Positions 35,316-44,298 are shown, numbered from the stretch's first letter. The stretch: DNA of 46,849 nt from CAZNAQ01 sp964585585 (GCA_964585585.1 CAZPEL010000001.1:1-46849); one strand, 5' to 3'. The notes: generated by a model from the sequence alone, not told the origin. A program made the numbers and translations.

Positions 35316-36440
35316 TCAATAATTTAAGAAATAATTTATCTTGCGGATCTTTTGGGGCCAGGAAAATTCTTGTTTTACTCGGTGTTTCCCCTTTTGTCCC
35401 AAATTGTAACGCAATTTTGAATTTCGGGCCAATTTTAAGATGGCTTCTCGGATTTCCCGGGTGTTTTCCGGATCGACCATTAGACCGTTCACTTCATGAC
35501 GGACAGCATCTCCGACGCCGCCGCTATGTCCGGCTATGACCGGCTTGGCCATGGCGTTGGCCTCCAGGTAAACTATACCAAAGCCCTCAAAGTCTCCTTG
35601 GACCTCCCGGGCCGGCATTATGAATATATCACAGAGTTGCAGTAAGTGCCATTTTTCTTCCTCCTCTACATCCCCCCAAAAGAAGACCTTTTCTTGGTCG
35701 GCACCCAACTTCTGTTTTTTTTGGAGCAAATATTCCTCCTCTGGTCCGCTTCCGGCCACGAAATATTTGATATTACCCTTTTCCGCCCATACTTGGGGCA
35801 AGGCCTCCAAGACCTTGTCCACCCCCTTTCTTTTGACCAACCTGCCCAGAGTTAACAAAAGAATATCTTTCTCCGGGTCATAATGATCTGGGAATTTTTT
35901 TTGGATATTTTTATTTTGGCTTGGTTCTACCGGGGATAGTCCGGGGTTGACCACTTTTATTTTTAAACTCTGTTGAACTCCGAGTTCTTTCTTTATTAAA
36001 GAGGCCACATAAGTGTTGCCGCAGATTATCTTGTCGGCCCGGTTTAATATTTTCCGGGCCATATTCCTTTTTCTCTTCTTTTTTAAGGCCCAGGTCCAAT
36101 CCATGCCGTGGATAATGACCGCATATCGGAATTTCATCAGAAAAGACAAATAATAACTCACTATCCCTAAAGGCAAGATCTGGCCGACCAGGATATGGGT
36201 ATATTTTGATTTTCGAATCCTTTGGGCCAGATGCCAGAAACCGGGCAACCAGCGCGGCCTTAGCCAAGAGGATAAAAGTTTTTTTCTGGTTATTTTTTCT
36301 TCTTTGGTGTTATTCCAAGCGCCGGGAACAGTTAAAACCCCGATCCGGGAGTCGGGCCAGTTTTGGACCAGGTTGTGATAATAGTTGGACACTCCCCCTT
36401 TCTGGGGCGGATACTCCAAGGTAAAAAGCAAGGTCTTCAT
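35316..36440 (-). CDS. Family 4 (GT-B) glycosyltransferase
   Basis: A 374-residue GT-B fold glycosyltransferase. N-terminal: LFTLEYPPQKGGVSNYYHNL with the glycine-rich acceptor loop. C-terminal: LLTLGRLVKRKGVDKVLEAL (about residues 190-210) and the nucleotide-sugar site MPAREVQGDFEGFGIVYLEA with NAMAKPVIAGHSGG near residues 275-305. It probably adds a sugar to a lipid-linked precursor. It follows the flippase by one base and precedes the GT2 gene by one base. Confidence 0.94.
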   Translation of the reverse strand: MKTLLFTLEYPPQKGGVSNYYHNLVQNWPDSRIGVLTVPGAWNNTKEEKITRKKLLSSWLRPRWLPGFWHLAQRIRKSKYTHILVGQILPLGIVSYYLSFLMKFRYAVIIHGMDWTWALKKKRKRNMARKILNRADKIICGNTYVASLIKKELGVQQSLKIKVVNPGLSPVEPSQNKNIQKKFPDHYDPEKDILLLTLGRLVKRKGVDKVLEALPQVWAEKGNIKYFVAGSGPEEEYLLQKKQKLGADQEKVFFWGDVEEEEKWHLLQLCDIFIMPAREVQGDFEGFGIVYLEANAMAKPVIAGHSGGVGDAVRHEVNGLMVDPENTREIREAILKLARNSKLRYNLGQKGKHRVKQEFSWPQKIRKINYFLNY

Positions 36441-36441
36441 A

Positions 36442-37893
36442 TCAGCTGGATGTTCCTTTTTTAAAAAAGGAGTTGTAAATACTTATAATATCTTGTTTGG
36501 AAAACCCTCCTATCAAGAAAAGAACGGCAAAATAGAAAACAGCTCCTAAAGGAACTATAACAAATACATTGAGCCGGCTTTTTAAATAAAACACCAGTAG
36601 CCCCATGGCCGCTACTGCCAGTAGCACCTTGGCCAAGGTGATCAGGATCCTTTTGCGGTTATAATCAAGGGTTTTTTCCACCCAGTAAAAGCCGAGCAGG
36701 GTCATAAGAAAGTTGGTCACCAAAACGGTTATACTGGCCCCCAGGGCCTGAAAATGAGGTATCAAAATTAGGTTCATTCCTATACTCAGAGCCGCCACTA
36801 TCCCCATATTAAGGGTATTGAATTTTTGCCGGTCACAGGCGTTGAGCAGGGAGCCAATGGGGAAATTTATAAAAATAAAGAGCAGGGCCAAGATTATTAT
36901 CTGCATGGGCAGAATCGCGGCGGTATAATCGGCCTTAAAGATCATTATTATCTTATCGGCCAGCACTATCACTCCAGCGCTTATAGGTATGGATATTATC
37001 ATTAAGTAATTTATAGCCCTTTCAAAGGATATGGCCAATTGTTTTCGGTTGTGAAGCCAGTAATAACTCATGGCCGGATACAGGGAGGCCACAAAGGCCA
37101 GGGGTAAAAATTGGAGGGCAAAAACTATTTTAAAGGCTATTTGGTAGTATCCTACTTGCTTGTCTCCGGACAGAATGGACAAAAGCACCGTGTCCAAGTG
37201 CATATAAAATCTTTGAAACAAGGCGAATAAACCAAAAGGAACCGCCAGCTTGGCCAAAGAAGAGATCAATTCTTTGTTGTAGATCGGCTTTATGACCAGA
37301 CGCAGTTTTTTCCAGATGACCAGAGAAGAAAATAAAAAGTGAAACACACTGGCCGTGACCATGGCTCCCATAACCCAAAGCAGGTTCAGTCCGTTATAGA
37401 TCGCGGTTAAGCCCAGAATCAGGACGATTATTTGAAAGGCCACTGCGCCCATACTTTCAAAGATCAGATTATGAAAACCCCTTACCACGGCAAAAAAAGT
37501 GGTGGTAAAGGAATCCAAGACCATACAGATACAGGACAAATAAACCAAGTGAGTGGTCAAGGGAGGATAATCCAATAAATGGATAATGGCAATAGCCGCT
37601 CCGATCGTGGCCAGGGCCAGAGGTATTTTGATGGCCACCACTGTTCCCAACAATTGCTGGGCCTTGTCCTTGGTCTTGGCCACTTCCCGCATCAGGACAT
37701 TGATCAGCCCCAGGTCTATAAAAATGGCAAAGACCGTGGTAAAGGAAATGGCAAAATAATACTTCCCCAGATTCTCCGGCCCCAAGTTCCTGGCCAGTAA
37801 GGTGAAATAGGTAAAGGAAATTATCTTCTGCAGGACCAGGGCGGAGGTTAGGTAGGAAGTATTCTTGGCTATATTATTGATCTTTACCGGCAT
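36442..37893 (-). CDS. Wzx-type polysaccharide flippase
   Basis: A 483-residue protein of the MOP superfamily with about 14 membrane helices. Typical segments are FTYFTLLARNLGPENLGKYY near the start, DLGLINVLMREVAKTKDKA (about 58-76) and the C-terminal SLLNACDRQKFNTLNMGIV (about 352-370). It should move a lipid-linked oligosaccharide across the membrane. It is the first gene of the five-gene operon flippase, GT4, GT2, DUF192 lipoprotein and polymerase, transcribed from the promoter at 37923-37952. Confidence 0.92.
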   Translation of the reverse strand: MPVKINNIAKNTSYLTSALVLQKIISFTYFTLLARNLGPENLGKYYFAISFTTVFAIFIDLGLINVLMREVAKTKDKAQQLLGTVVAIKIPLALATIGAAIAIIHLLDYPPLTTHLVYLSCICMVLDSFTTTFFAVVRGFHNLIFESMGAVAFQIIVLILGLTAIYNGLNLLWVMGAMVTASVFHFLFSSLVIWKKLRLVIKPIYNKELISSLAKLAVPFGLFALFQRFYMHLDTVLLSILSGDKQVGYYQIAFKIVFALQFLPLAFVASLYPAMSYYWLHNRKQLAISFERAINYLMIISIPISAGVIVLADKIIMIFKADYTAAILPMQIIILALLFIFINFPIGSLLNACDRQKFNTLNMGIVAALSIGMNLILIPHFQALGASITVLVTNFLMTLLGFYWVEKTLDYNRKRILITLAKVLLAVAAMGLLVFYLKSRLNVFVIVPLGAVFYFAVLFLIGGFSKQDIISIYNSFFKKGTSS

Positions 37894-37922
37894 AATTTTT
37901 TAGCGCAACTTTAAGTATGTTC

Positions 37923-37952
37923 AGTATATCATTATTCAAAGCTTAAAAGCAA
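37923..37952 (-). promoter_or_regulatory. Promoter of the polysaccharide operon
   Basis: On the minus strand TTGCTT (37947-37952), an 18-bp spacer ending in TGA and TATACT (37923-37928), an extended -10. The leader is about 23 bases. Confidence 0.65.
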
Positions 37953-38052
37953 TAAAACCGGAACGCGCCGCCTAAAAGTTGAATTCCGGGGTATCCCCCC
38001 TCTTTTTATTACCAGCCCTTGATTAATTTGGAATATTATGTTAGTATTTTTC

Positions 38053-38058
38053 TATAAT
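38053..38058 (+). promoter_or_regulatory. -10 element of the rpmE operon
   Basis: A perfect TATAAT at 38053-38058, 23 bases before the rpmE ATG. The -35 is poor (TTGGAA with a 19-bp spacer), and the transcript would have a very short leader. Confidence 0.5.
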
Positions 38059-38080
38059 TAAAAAGTAAAAGTTGATCGCT

Positions 38081-38374
38081 ATGAAAAAGGATATTCATCC
38101 CCAATATCACGAAAATGTTAAGGTTACTTGCGTCTGCGGCAATAGTTTTACCACCGGTTCCACTAAAGAAGAATTGAAAGTGGAGATCTGTGCCAATTGC
38201 CATCCTTTTTATACCGGTAAGCAGAAATTGGTCGATTCCACCCAAAGAGTGGAAAAATTCCAAGCCAAAATGAAGGCCCAGGAAGAAGTATCCAAGACCA
38301 AGAAGGGCAAAAGGGCTAAGAGACAGGCTCAAGCGGAAAAAAGGCGGGAAAAGGAAGCTAAAAATAAGAAATAA
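38081..38374 (+). CDS. rpmE: 50S ribosomal protein L31 (zinc-binding type) with basic tail
   Basis: A 97-residue L31. MKKDIHPQYHENVKVTCVCG with its CxC, then EICANCHPFYTGKQK with its CxxC, show the four-Cys zinc-binding form. ATG at 38081 is chosen; an in-frame TTG at 38072 would add only three residues and has no ribosome binding site. The last ~30 residues (after VEKFQAKMKAQEEV) are an extended Lys/Arg/Ala tail, longer than in E. coli L31 (70 residues). It leads the conserved cluster rpmE-prfA-prmC, with a hairpin between it and prfA. Confidence 0.95.
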   Translation: MKKDIHPQYHENVKVTCVCGNSFTTGSTKEELKVEICANCHPFYTGKQKLVDSTQRVEKFQAKMKAQEEVSKTKKGKRAKRQAQAEKRREKEAKNKK

Positions 38375-38385
38375 CCAGTTTTTAT

Positions 38386-38436
38386 AAACGGCTGTTTGAT
38401 CATGGAGGGCATGGATCCGAAGGCAGTCGTTTTTTA
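38386..38436 (+). terminator. Hairpin between rpmE and prfA
   Basis: AAACGGCTG (38386-38394) pairs with CAGTCGTTT (38424-38432, one G-T pair) and is followed by T residues. The 29-base loop makes it a moderate terminator, so it may set a high L31 to RF1 ratio. Confidence 0.6.
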
Positions 38437-38452
38437 ATATCGAAACCATAAT

Positions 38453-39499
38453 ATGTACGAGGACATAAAACAAAAATTTCAGGAGTTGGAGCAAGAATTA
38501 TCTCGGCCGGATATCGGCAATGATGTGGATAAGTTATCTCAGGTATCCAAGGAGCATGCTTACTACAAGAAATTAATGGATATGATATCCCAATTAGAGC
38601 AGATCCGGTCCAGTATTGAAGAGAATGAAAAGATCTTACAAGAAGAAGCCGAAGAGGATATAAAAAACATGGCCCAAGAGGAACTCCCTTCTTTAAAACA
38701 AAAACAAGAGGAATTACAGGAACAAATAGAAGAAGAGCTTCATCCGGATGACCCTAATGATAAAAAAAATGTGATCATGGAGATCCGGGCCGGAACCGGC
38801 GGAGATGAATCCGCTCTTTTCGCCGGAGATCTGTTTCGGATGTATTCCCGGTATGCGGAAAAAATGGGCTGGAAATTGGAGATACTGGACTCTAACCGGG
38901 CTGATATCGGCGGTTACAAAGAGATCATTTTTATGATCAAGGGAGAGAACGCTTATAAGAATTTGAAATTCGAGGGTGGAGCTCATCGAGTGCAAAGAGT
39001 TCCGGAAACGGAGAAAAGCGGTCGGATACACACTTCAGCCACAACTGTGGCTGTTATGCCCGAGGCCGAGGAAGTGGATGTTGAGATCAAGGACGGTGAT
39101 CTGAGAATAGATACTTATTCCGCCTCCGGACCCGGCGGCCAGAGCGTGAATACCAGCAACTCAGCGGTTCGGATCACTCACGAACCCACCGGCATAATAG
39201 CCCAGTGCCAGGACGAGAAATCCCAACAACAGAACAAAGAACGGGCTATGCAGATATTGCGGGCCAGGTTATTGGCCAAGATCCAGGAAGAAGAAAAGGA
39301 ATCCGAGGAGCAGGCCCGCAGAGCCCAAGTGGGAACCGGTGACCGAAGTGAAAAGATCCGGACCTACAATTTTCCTCAGGACAGATTGACCGACCATAGG
39401 ATCAAAAAGTCCTGGAACAATTTGGAATCAATTCTCAACGGAGAAATAGAAGATATGATTTCTTCCCTACAGCAAGCGGCCAAGGACTTGAATCAATAA
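38453..39499 (+). CDS. prfA: Peptide chain release factor 1
   Basis: A 348-residue RF1. The GGQ that triggers peptide release is at 228-230 (SGPGGQSVNTSNSAVRITH). The stop-codon-reading tripeptide of RF1 (PxT) is PET at 184-186 in RVPETEKSGRIHTSA, compared with PAT in E. coli. Acidic helices of domain 1 fill residues 1-~100. RF1 reads UAA and UAG; since UGA is a working stop here, RF2 must be encoded elsewhere. The gene is followed by prmC after 10 bases, as expected, because PrmC methylates the Gln of GGQ. Confidence 0.96.
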   Translation: MYEDIKQKFQELEQELSRPDIGNDVDKLSQVSKEHAYYKKLMDMISQLEQIRSSIEENEKILQEEAEEDIKNMAQEELPSLKQKQEELQEQIEEELHPDDPNDKKNVIMEIRAGTGGDESALFAGDLFRMYSRYAEKMGWKLEILDSNRADIGGYKEIIFMIKGENAYKNLKFEGGAHRVQRVPETEKSGRIHTSATTVAVMPEAEEVDVEIKDGDLRIDTYSASGPGGQSVNTSNSAVRITHEPTGIIAQCQDEKSQQQNKERAMQILRARLLAKIQEEEKESEEQARRAQVGTGDRSEKIRTYNFPQDRLTDHRIKKSWNNLESILNGEIEDMISSLQQAAKDLNQ

Positions 39500-39509
39500 T
39501 TTTAAAAAT

Positions 39510-40391
39510 ATGTCTACTATCAGGCAATTATTGCAGAAAGGCAAGAGCAGTCTTTCTTTTCAGGGTATTTCCACTCCGGAGTTGGATTCCGAAGTTTTGC
39601 TTGCCCACGCCTTGTTAAAATCCCGTGAATTCATCCATACCTACCCTCGAGAGCCGGTGGCTCCGGAAGAGGTAAAAGAGTTTTTGCAATTATTAAAAAG
39701 AAGGCGTCGGGGCGAACCCTTGGCCTATATCGTCGGTTATAAGGATTTTTACGGAATGAGGTTTGTAGTGAACAAAAATGTTTTAGTGCCTCGACCGGAG
39801 ACCGAGATTTTGGTCAGGGAGGTTTTGGCCTCTGTTCCCGGAGAAAGGAATTTTAATATTTGGGATATCGGAACCGGTAGCGGTTGTATAGGCATAGCTT
39901 TAGCTAAAATTTTGGAGAAACAAAATAACCTCCAAAAGGTTTATGCCATTGATATAAGCAAAAGAGCTTTGAAAATGGCTCAAAAGAATTGCACCCAACA
40001 TCGAGCCGAGAAAAAAGTGGAATTGATCCATTCCGATCTCTTAAAAACGATCTTGAAAAATCCGGATAAATACAAAATGGCCTTTCGGGATTTCAATGTA
40101 GTGGCGGCCAACCTACCTTATTTAACAGAAAAGGATTATCGTCATTCCCCCACTATCCAAAAAGAACCCCAAAAGGCCTTGAAGGCCTCGGAAAATGGTT
40201 TGCGTTGTTATAGGAGACTTCTGGAGCAGATCAAAAAGATAGAATCGTCTTTTTTGGTGATAGTGGAGATCAATCCGGAGCAAGTGCCCTTATTAAAGGA
40301 AATGGTGGCCTCGATCCTGCCTCGGGCCAAATTAGAGATCAAAACCGATCTTTCCGGCCAGGATCGGGTGGCCAGGATAACTATTTTTTAA
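39510..40391 (+). CDS. prmC: Release factor glutamine methyltransferase
   Basis: A 293-residue SAM-dependent enzyme that methylates the GGQ glutamine of RF1/RF2. The N-terminal helical domain (about residues 1-85) recognises the release factor. VPRPETE is at 93-99, the SAM loop DIGTGSGCIG at 119-128, and AIDISKRAL at 147-155. The catalytic N-P-P-Y is N-L-P-Y here (201-204); the first Pro is replaced by Leu. The gene lies 10 bases after prfA. Its last 11 bases overlap the end of the convergent DUF3048 gene, with no terminator between. Confidence 0.94.
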   Translation: MSTIRQLLQKGKSSLSFQGISTPELDSEVLLAHALLKSREFIHTYPREPVAPEEVKEFLQLLKRRRRGEPLAYIVGYKDFYGMRFVVNKNVLVPRPETEILVREVLASVPGERNFNIWDIGTGSGCIGIALAKILEKQNNLQKVYAIDISKRALKMAQKNCTQHRAEKKVELIHSDLLKTILKNPDKYKMAFRDFNVVAANLPYLTEKDYRHSPTIQKEPQKALKASENGLRCYRRLLEQIKKIESSFLVIVEINPEQVPLLKEMVASILPRAKLEIKTDLSGQDRVARITIF

Positions 40392-41466
40392 TTTTATTTT
40401 TAAAGGAATTTCTTAAAATCTCGATCCAGGTGGTCCCCGGATTTAATTTTATCTCTTGATCCCGGTGATAGTATTTAGTTCTGGAGGCGGTGGTGGTTTT
40501 TCTCCATTCGATCGGAGAACAGGCGCCATCTTGGCAGATAAAACCATTCCCCTCTCCGGTCGTATCCAGCCGTAGTCTTAATTTATCATCAACAACCTCC
40601 ATAGAAGTGAAGTGAATGATTATATTGGCGGCTTTAATATCTTGATCGCCCTCAGAGTGGACCCGATTGTTTAAATATCTGGTATAGAGATTGGATTCTT
40701 TATTATACCTCCACTCCACTTGATACCCTTTGTCAAAGGGTATTTTTATTATTTGCCCCTCTCCCCTTTTTTCCAAAGAAGCCGGAGATTTGAAGTCCCA
40801 ACTTATGTATTTGCCTTGCCTTAGGCCTTGTTTTTTCAGATATTTCTTCAGGTCGGCGGAAGAAGTGAAGATGTTGTGCGGAGCGGTCCTGTTTTGGCCT
40901 CGCTCGAAATATTGGGAATTATAGAATTCGTTAAGATTTTTTGTATTTCCGGCGGCCAGCCGGGCCAAAGCGGCCGGGCTGCCGCCGCAATGAACAAAAA
41001 GAGCGGAAAGCCCTTGGGCCCAATCCAAAAAATAAGGCCGGGCGCTTCTTACGGGCCCGACCTTGTCTATGTCTTGATCTCCGGCGAATATGGCCAAATA
41101 TCTGGTGATACCACCCTCTACTTCGGTTTCATAGACCAAGTTGGCCCGGCTCAAGCCGGATGAGGGCCTGGCTTGGACATGGTTATCTATCATTACCGCC
41201 ACCGGATAAGGATTGGAGTTATGAGGCGGGACCAGTCGGCCGTCGATCAACCTTCGGACACAATCAGGACAATCAGGTCCGGCTTGTTCCGGTTTTACCA
41301 GATCATTGTAAGCATGCTTTAATTTTGGTTTTATCGGAGATGAGCTCGGGGTCAGGGATAAACAAAGTATTATTCCCACCAGAACAATTCCCAAAACAAC
41401 CCCCGACACCCAAGCGCAGGTTTTCCAAAAGAATTTTTTATTGGCTATAAAGGAGTTTAAAGCCAT
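40381..41466 (-). CDS. DUF3048 (YerB-like) exported protein
   Basis: A 361-residue protein with an N-terminal membrane anchor (about residues 16-34). The rest is the two-part DUF3048 domain of YerB-like proteins: PVAVMIDNHVQARPSSGL (about 82-99), VYETEVEGGITRYLAIF, KVGPVRSARPYFLDWA (about 131-147), and GQNRTAPHNIFTSS (about 185-198). The family is found on the outside of Gram-positive-type cells; its function is unknown. Two Cys pairs (CPDC at about 60-63) could form a disulfide. Its end overlaps the prmC end by 11 bases, and it follows the L25 gene on the same strand. Confidence 0.88.
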   Translation of the reverse strand: MALNSFIANKKFFWKTCAWVSGVVLGIVLVGIILCLSLTPSSSPIKPKLKHAYNDLVKPEQAGPDCPDCVRRLIDGRLVPPHNSNPYPVAVMIDNHVQARPSSGLSRANLVYETEVEGGITRYLAIFAGDQDIDKVGPVRSARPYFLDWAQGLSALFVHCGGSPAALARLAAGNTKNLNEFYNSQYFERGQNRTAPHNIFTSSADLKKYLKKQGLRQGKYISWDFKSPASLEKRGEGQIIKIPFDKGYQVEWRYNKESNLYTRYLNNRVHSEGDQDIKAANIIIHFTSMEVVDDKLRLRLDTTGEGNGFICQDGACSPIEWRKTTTASRTKYYHRDQEIKLNPGTTWIEILRNSFKNKIKK

Positions 41467-41491
41467 TTATTAAAAGATGGTGATAAAAGCA

Positions 41492-42151
41492 TTATTGTTC
41501 GGTTTCTTCTTCGGTTTGTTCCGGAGTTTCTTCAGCAGCTTCCTCGCCCTCGCCCTCGGCTTCAGCTTCAGCTTCCTCTTCCTCTTCTTCCTTGGGGGGC
41601 GTAGTGGTGACCACTACTTCTTCCGGGTCGGTGCTTATTTCAATACCTTTGGGGACCTGGATGTCGCCCACTTTGATGTCGTCGTCAAAGGTTTGCAGCC
41701 CGGATATATCCACTTCTATCTCGTGGACCAGGTCAGCGGGCAAACATTCCACCTCTACTGAATCCAGGTTTTTGGTAAGATAACCACCCTCTTCTTTAAC
41801 GGTTCTGGCTTCTCCGACAAACCGCAAAGGTATTTCGGTGTAGATCTTTTCATCCATTTTAACTTGATAAAAATCGGCATGGGTTACCTCCCCCTGGATC
41901 GGATTTTTTTGGATATCCTTGATCAGGATCTTTCCGGGTTTTTCTTCTTCGGTTTGCAGATTGATCAAACTGGATTCTCCGGCCTGATTATAGATCTTTT
42001 CGAATTCACCCTTTCTTACTTTTAAGGATAAACTTTTATCCAGTGAAGGACCATACAAAACCACCGGAATAAATCCTTCCCGTCTGGTTTGCTTCGGTGT
42101 TTCTTCTTCGCCTTTTCTGTAAAAGGCCTGTAAATTGAATTCTTCTCCCAT
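41492..42151 (-). CDS. rplY: 50S ribosomal protein L25 (CTC form)
   Basis: A 219-residue L25 of the long CTC type. The N-terminal 5S rRNA-binding domain has KQTRREGFIPVVLYGPSLDK near residues 19-38 and ILIKDIQKNPIQGEVTHADF (about 72-91). The C-terminal TL5 domain (about 100-185) includes SVEVECLPADLVHEIEVDIS. The final 30 residues are almost entirely Glu and Ala. It follows RodA on the same strand after 47 bases that form a hairpin. The start ATG has no standard Shine-Dalgarno sequence; the hairpin may control it. Confidence 0.95.
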   Translation of the reverse strand: MGEEFNLQAFYRKGEEETPKQTRREGFIPVVLYGPSLDKSLSLKVRKGEFEKIYNQAGESSLINLQTEEEKPGKILIKDIQKNPIQGEVTHADFYQVKMDEKIYTEIPLRFVGEARTVKEEGGYLTKNLDSVEVECLPADLVHEIEVDISGLQTFDDDIKVGDIQVPKGIEISTDPEEVVVTTTPPKEEEEEEAEAEAEGEGEEAAEETPEQTEEETEQ

Positions 42152-42163
42152 AAGTTATGGTAA

Positions 42164-42198
42164 TCCCGTAGCTTTTTGGATCTCAAAAAGGTGCGGGA
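42164..42198 (-). promoter_or_regulatory. Leader hairpin in front of rplY
   Basis: On the minus strand TCCCG, a CAC/CTA internal loop, CTTTTT paired with AAAAAG and a GAGATCC loop form a hairpin that exactly fills the space between the rodA stop and the rplY leader. No T-run follows, so it is not a standard terminator. A role in r-protein control is possible. Confidence 0.45.
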
Positions 42199-43305
42199 CT
42201 AATAATTAATTTTCGATTTAATAATAATATTTTCTATAATGCCCACCAAAACAAAGGTGGTCAACAAAGCACTCCCGCCATAACTAACAAAAGGCAAAGG
42301 AATGCCTACCACGGGTAAAATACCCATATTCATACCAATATTAATAAACATTTGAATAAAAATCAACCCCATGGCCCCCAATACCAGAAAAATACCAAAA
42401 TCATTATTGACCCTTTTCAGGTTGTGCAGGCATTTATAAAAGAAAACGCCAAAGAACAACAACAAGAGGAACACCCCGGTAAAACCCAATTCTTCGGCAA
42501 TAACCGCGAATATAAAATCATTTTGCACTTCGGGCAGGAATTTTAATTGGGATTGGGATCCAAAGCCCACTCCGCTTCCGGTTAAACCCCCGGCTCCCAC
42601 CGCTATTATGGCCTGGGAAACATTATATCCTTGATCCAAAGAGCTTTGCGAAGGATTTAGGAAGGTGAGTATTCTTTCTTTCTGGTAATCCTGAAAATAA
42701 AATTTCCACATTCCGCCCGAAGCCAAGAGGGCTACAACCAAAACTATCAGGAAGTATTTTTTCTTAAATCCGGCCATCAAGGCCATTATCAGCCAAATAC
42801 CGCCCAAAAGCATGGCAGAGCCGAAATCCGGTTGTAAAACAACCAAAAAGAACAGCAAAAAACTAAGCCCTCCGGACCAGATAAAATATTTCCAATTATC
42901 CTTATCCATTTTTTTGGAGGAAAAGAATTTGGCCAAGAATATTATTAGGATGATCTTGACCATTTCCACCGGTTGAAAATTGAAGTATCCCAGATCGAAC
43001 CAGCCGGTGGTTCCTTTGACGGTGGTTCCAAAAAAAAGAACCAATATTAAAAGAGCCGCTCCCAGGAGGTAAAGATAATTGGCGTAAACCTGGAAGAATT
43101 TAAAATCTATAAAGGCAAAAGCAAAAACAATAATTATTCCCAGAATTATGAATATTATTTGTTTTTTAAAATTGATCAGGTCAGCGGCCTCTCGTCCCAG
43201 GGCTATGCTATAGATCTCGATCAGACCCAAACAAGCCAACAAGAGAACTGAGGAAAAAAGGGTCCAATCAAAATATTTGAGATATAAAAATAATTTTTTG
43301 AACAT
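42199..43305 (-). CDS. RodA/FtsW-type SEDS peptidoglycan polymerase
   Basis: A 368-residue protein with ten predicted membrane helices. Typical SEDS motifs are present: GTTGWFDLGYFNFQPVEMVK (about residues 98-117), VVLQPDFGSAMLL (about 154-166), QNDFIFAVIAEELGF near 263-277, and GIPLPFVSYGGSALLTTF near 332-349. It polymerises lipid II into glycan strands. RodA and FtsW cannot be told apart with certainty; the length and the KGTTGWFDLG motif slightly favour RodA. It lies between the L25 gene and a 316-aa anchored protein on the same strand; no class B PBP gene is adjacent. Confidence 0.92.
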   Translation of the reverse strand: MFKKLFLYLKYFDWTLFSSVLLLACLGLIEIYSIALGREAADLINFKKQIIFIILGIIIVFAFAFIDFKFFQVYANYLYLLGAALLILVLFFGTTVKGTTGWFDLGYFNFQPVEMVKIILIIFLAKFFSSKKMDKDNWKYFIWSGGLSFLLFFLVVLQPDFGSAMLLGGIWLIMALMAGFKKKYFLIVLVVALLASGGMWKFYFQDYQKERILTFLNPSQSSLDQGYNVSQAIIAVGAGGLTGSGVGFGSQSQLKFLPEVQNDFIFAVIAEELGFTGVFLLLLFFGVFFYKCLHNLKRVNNDFGIFLVLGAMGLIFIQMFINIGMNMGILPVVGIPLPFVSYGGSALLTTFVLVGIIENIIIKSKINY

Positions 43306-43320
43306 AATGGTTTTTCCAAA

Positions 43321-44271
43321 TTATCTCCTGGGGGCAAAATAATTGTCTTTGTTAAAGATGTTCAGATCCGGAACTATCTCCACTTCACTCACGGTCTGGT
43401 TCAAATTGGGCCAGGACATCTCCACGGGCACTTTTTCTTGAGAAAGGAAATTTGTCAAGGTATATTTGTTCACGGCTATGATCCTATTACCTTTGTATAA
43501 AAAGATCTTTAAAGGAGCTTCATAATAGTTATAGGAAGTATCATTAAAGGCCGTGAAGGCAAGTGTGGCCACTTCTATTTTTTCGCTCAGGTTGCTGGTT
43601 CGGGCCGGAGTAAAGTTTATATCTTGGAATTTGATATTTAATCTATTGTCTCTATATTTTTGCCATTGGGGTACTTCATGTCTGTCTATTTTGTGCCACT
43701 CAGTATTTTTAATAGTGAATTTTATATGAGAATGGCTGGAATCCAGTTTTTGGTTCAGGTTGAATATGTATTTGGAGTCATTGGGGTGAATAAAGTCCCG
43801 TTCGCATTTTAATTTCTTTTCTTGACTACTGAAGCAATAATCAAAGTAGGCGTAATGCCAGGGGCTGGGGTTTCTGACTTCGGTAAAAATGTCAAGGGCA
43901 TCTTGGTTCTTAAAAGTCCTGACCCTGGAGGTTTTCAGGGGTTTGGGCGCTATTTTCAGGGTGTATTCATGGCCGGGCAATAGGTTGGTGGTCAAAGCTT
44001 GCATGTTTTGGGCATCCCTTTCCATTCCCACCGCCAAATACATAGTGGCGTAATAAAGAGTGTAGCCCCAAGTGGAGAGACAAATGATAAAAAGTATTAT
44101 AATGATAGCCTGTTTAAGGTGGCTCTTGTGTTCAAAAAGCCACAGACTGCGCTGTAATTTCTTAATGGTTAAGCCACCTGTGGGGTCTTGGTATTGGGAA
44201 ATATCCACTTTTTTGTCTTTTTTGTCTTTTTCTTGAGTTTTTTTCTTCTCGGAAGAATTTGAAGAGGCCAT
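43321..44271 (-). CDS. Single-pass membrane protein of unknown function
   Basis: A 316-residue protein. A Lys/Ser-rich cytoplasmic start (residues 1-25) is followed by one membrane helix (about 53-77) and an outside domain of about 230 residues with many beta strands and aromatic residues (FTEVRNPSPWHYAYFDYCF, VATLAFTAFNDTSYNYYEA). It has two immunoglobulin-like segments by pattern, of the kind found in conserved proteins that handle envelope or secretion tasks; no family is recognised. It is the first gene of the minus-strand unit with RodA, L25 and DUF3048, starting from the promoter at 44299-44327. Confidence 0.7.
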   Translation of the reverse strand: MASSNSSEKKKTQEKDKKDKKVDISQYQDPTGGLTIKKLQRSLWLFEHKSHLKQAIIIILFIICLSTWGYTLYYATMYLAVGMERDAQNMQALTTNLLPGHEYTLKIAPKPLKTSRVRTFKNQDALDIFTEVRNPSPWHYAYFDYCFSSQEKKLKCERDFIHPNDSKYIFNLNQKLDSSHSHIKFTIKNTEWHKIDRHEVPQWQKYRDNRLNIKFQDINFTPARTSNLSEKIEVATLAFTAFNDTSYNYYEAPLKIFLYKGNRIIAVNKYTLTNFLSQEKVPVEMSWPNLNQTVSEVEIVPDLNIFNKDNYFAPRR

Positions 44272-44298
44272 GAGTAAGGATTTAGTTTAAGTTTTTTT

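Noticed and set aside
41477..41761. Plus-strand frame of 94 codons at the end of rplY
   Set aside because: Its Phe/Leu/Ser-rich sequence is the complement of the Glu/Ala tail of L25.
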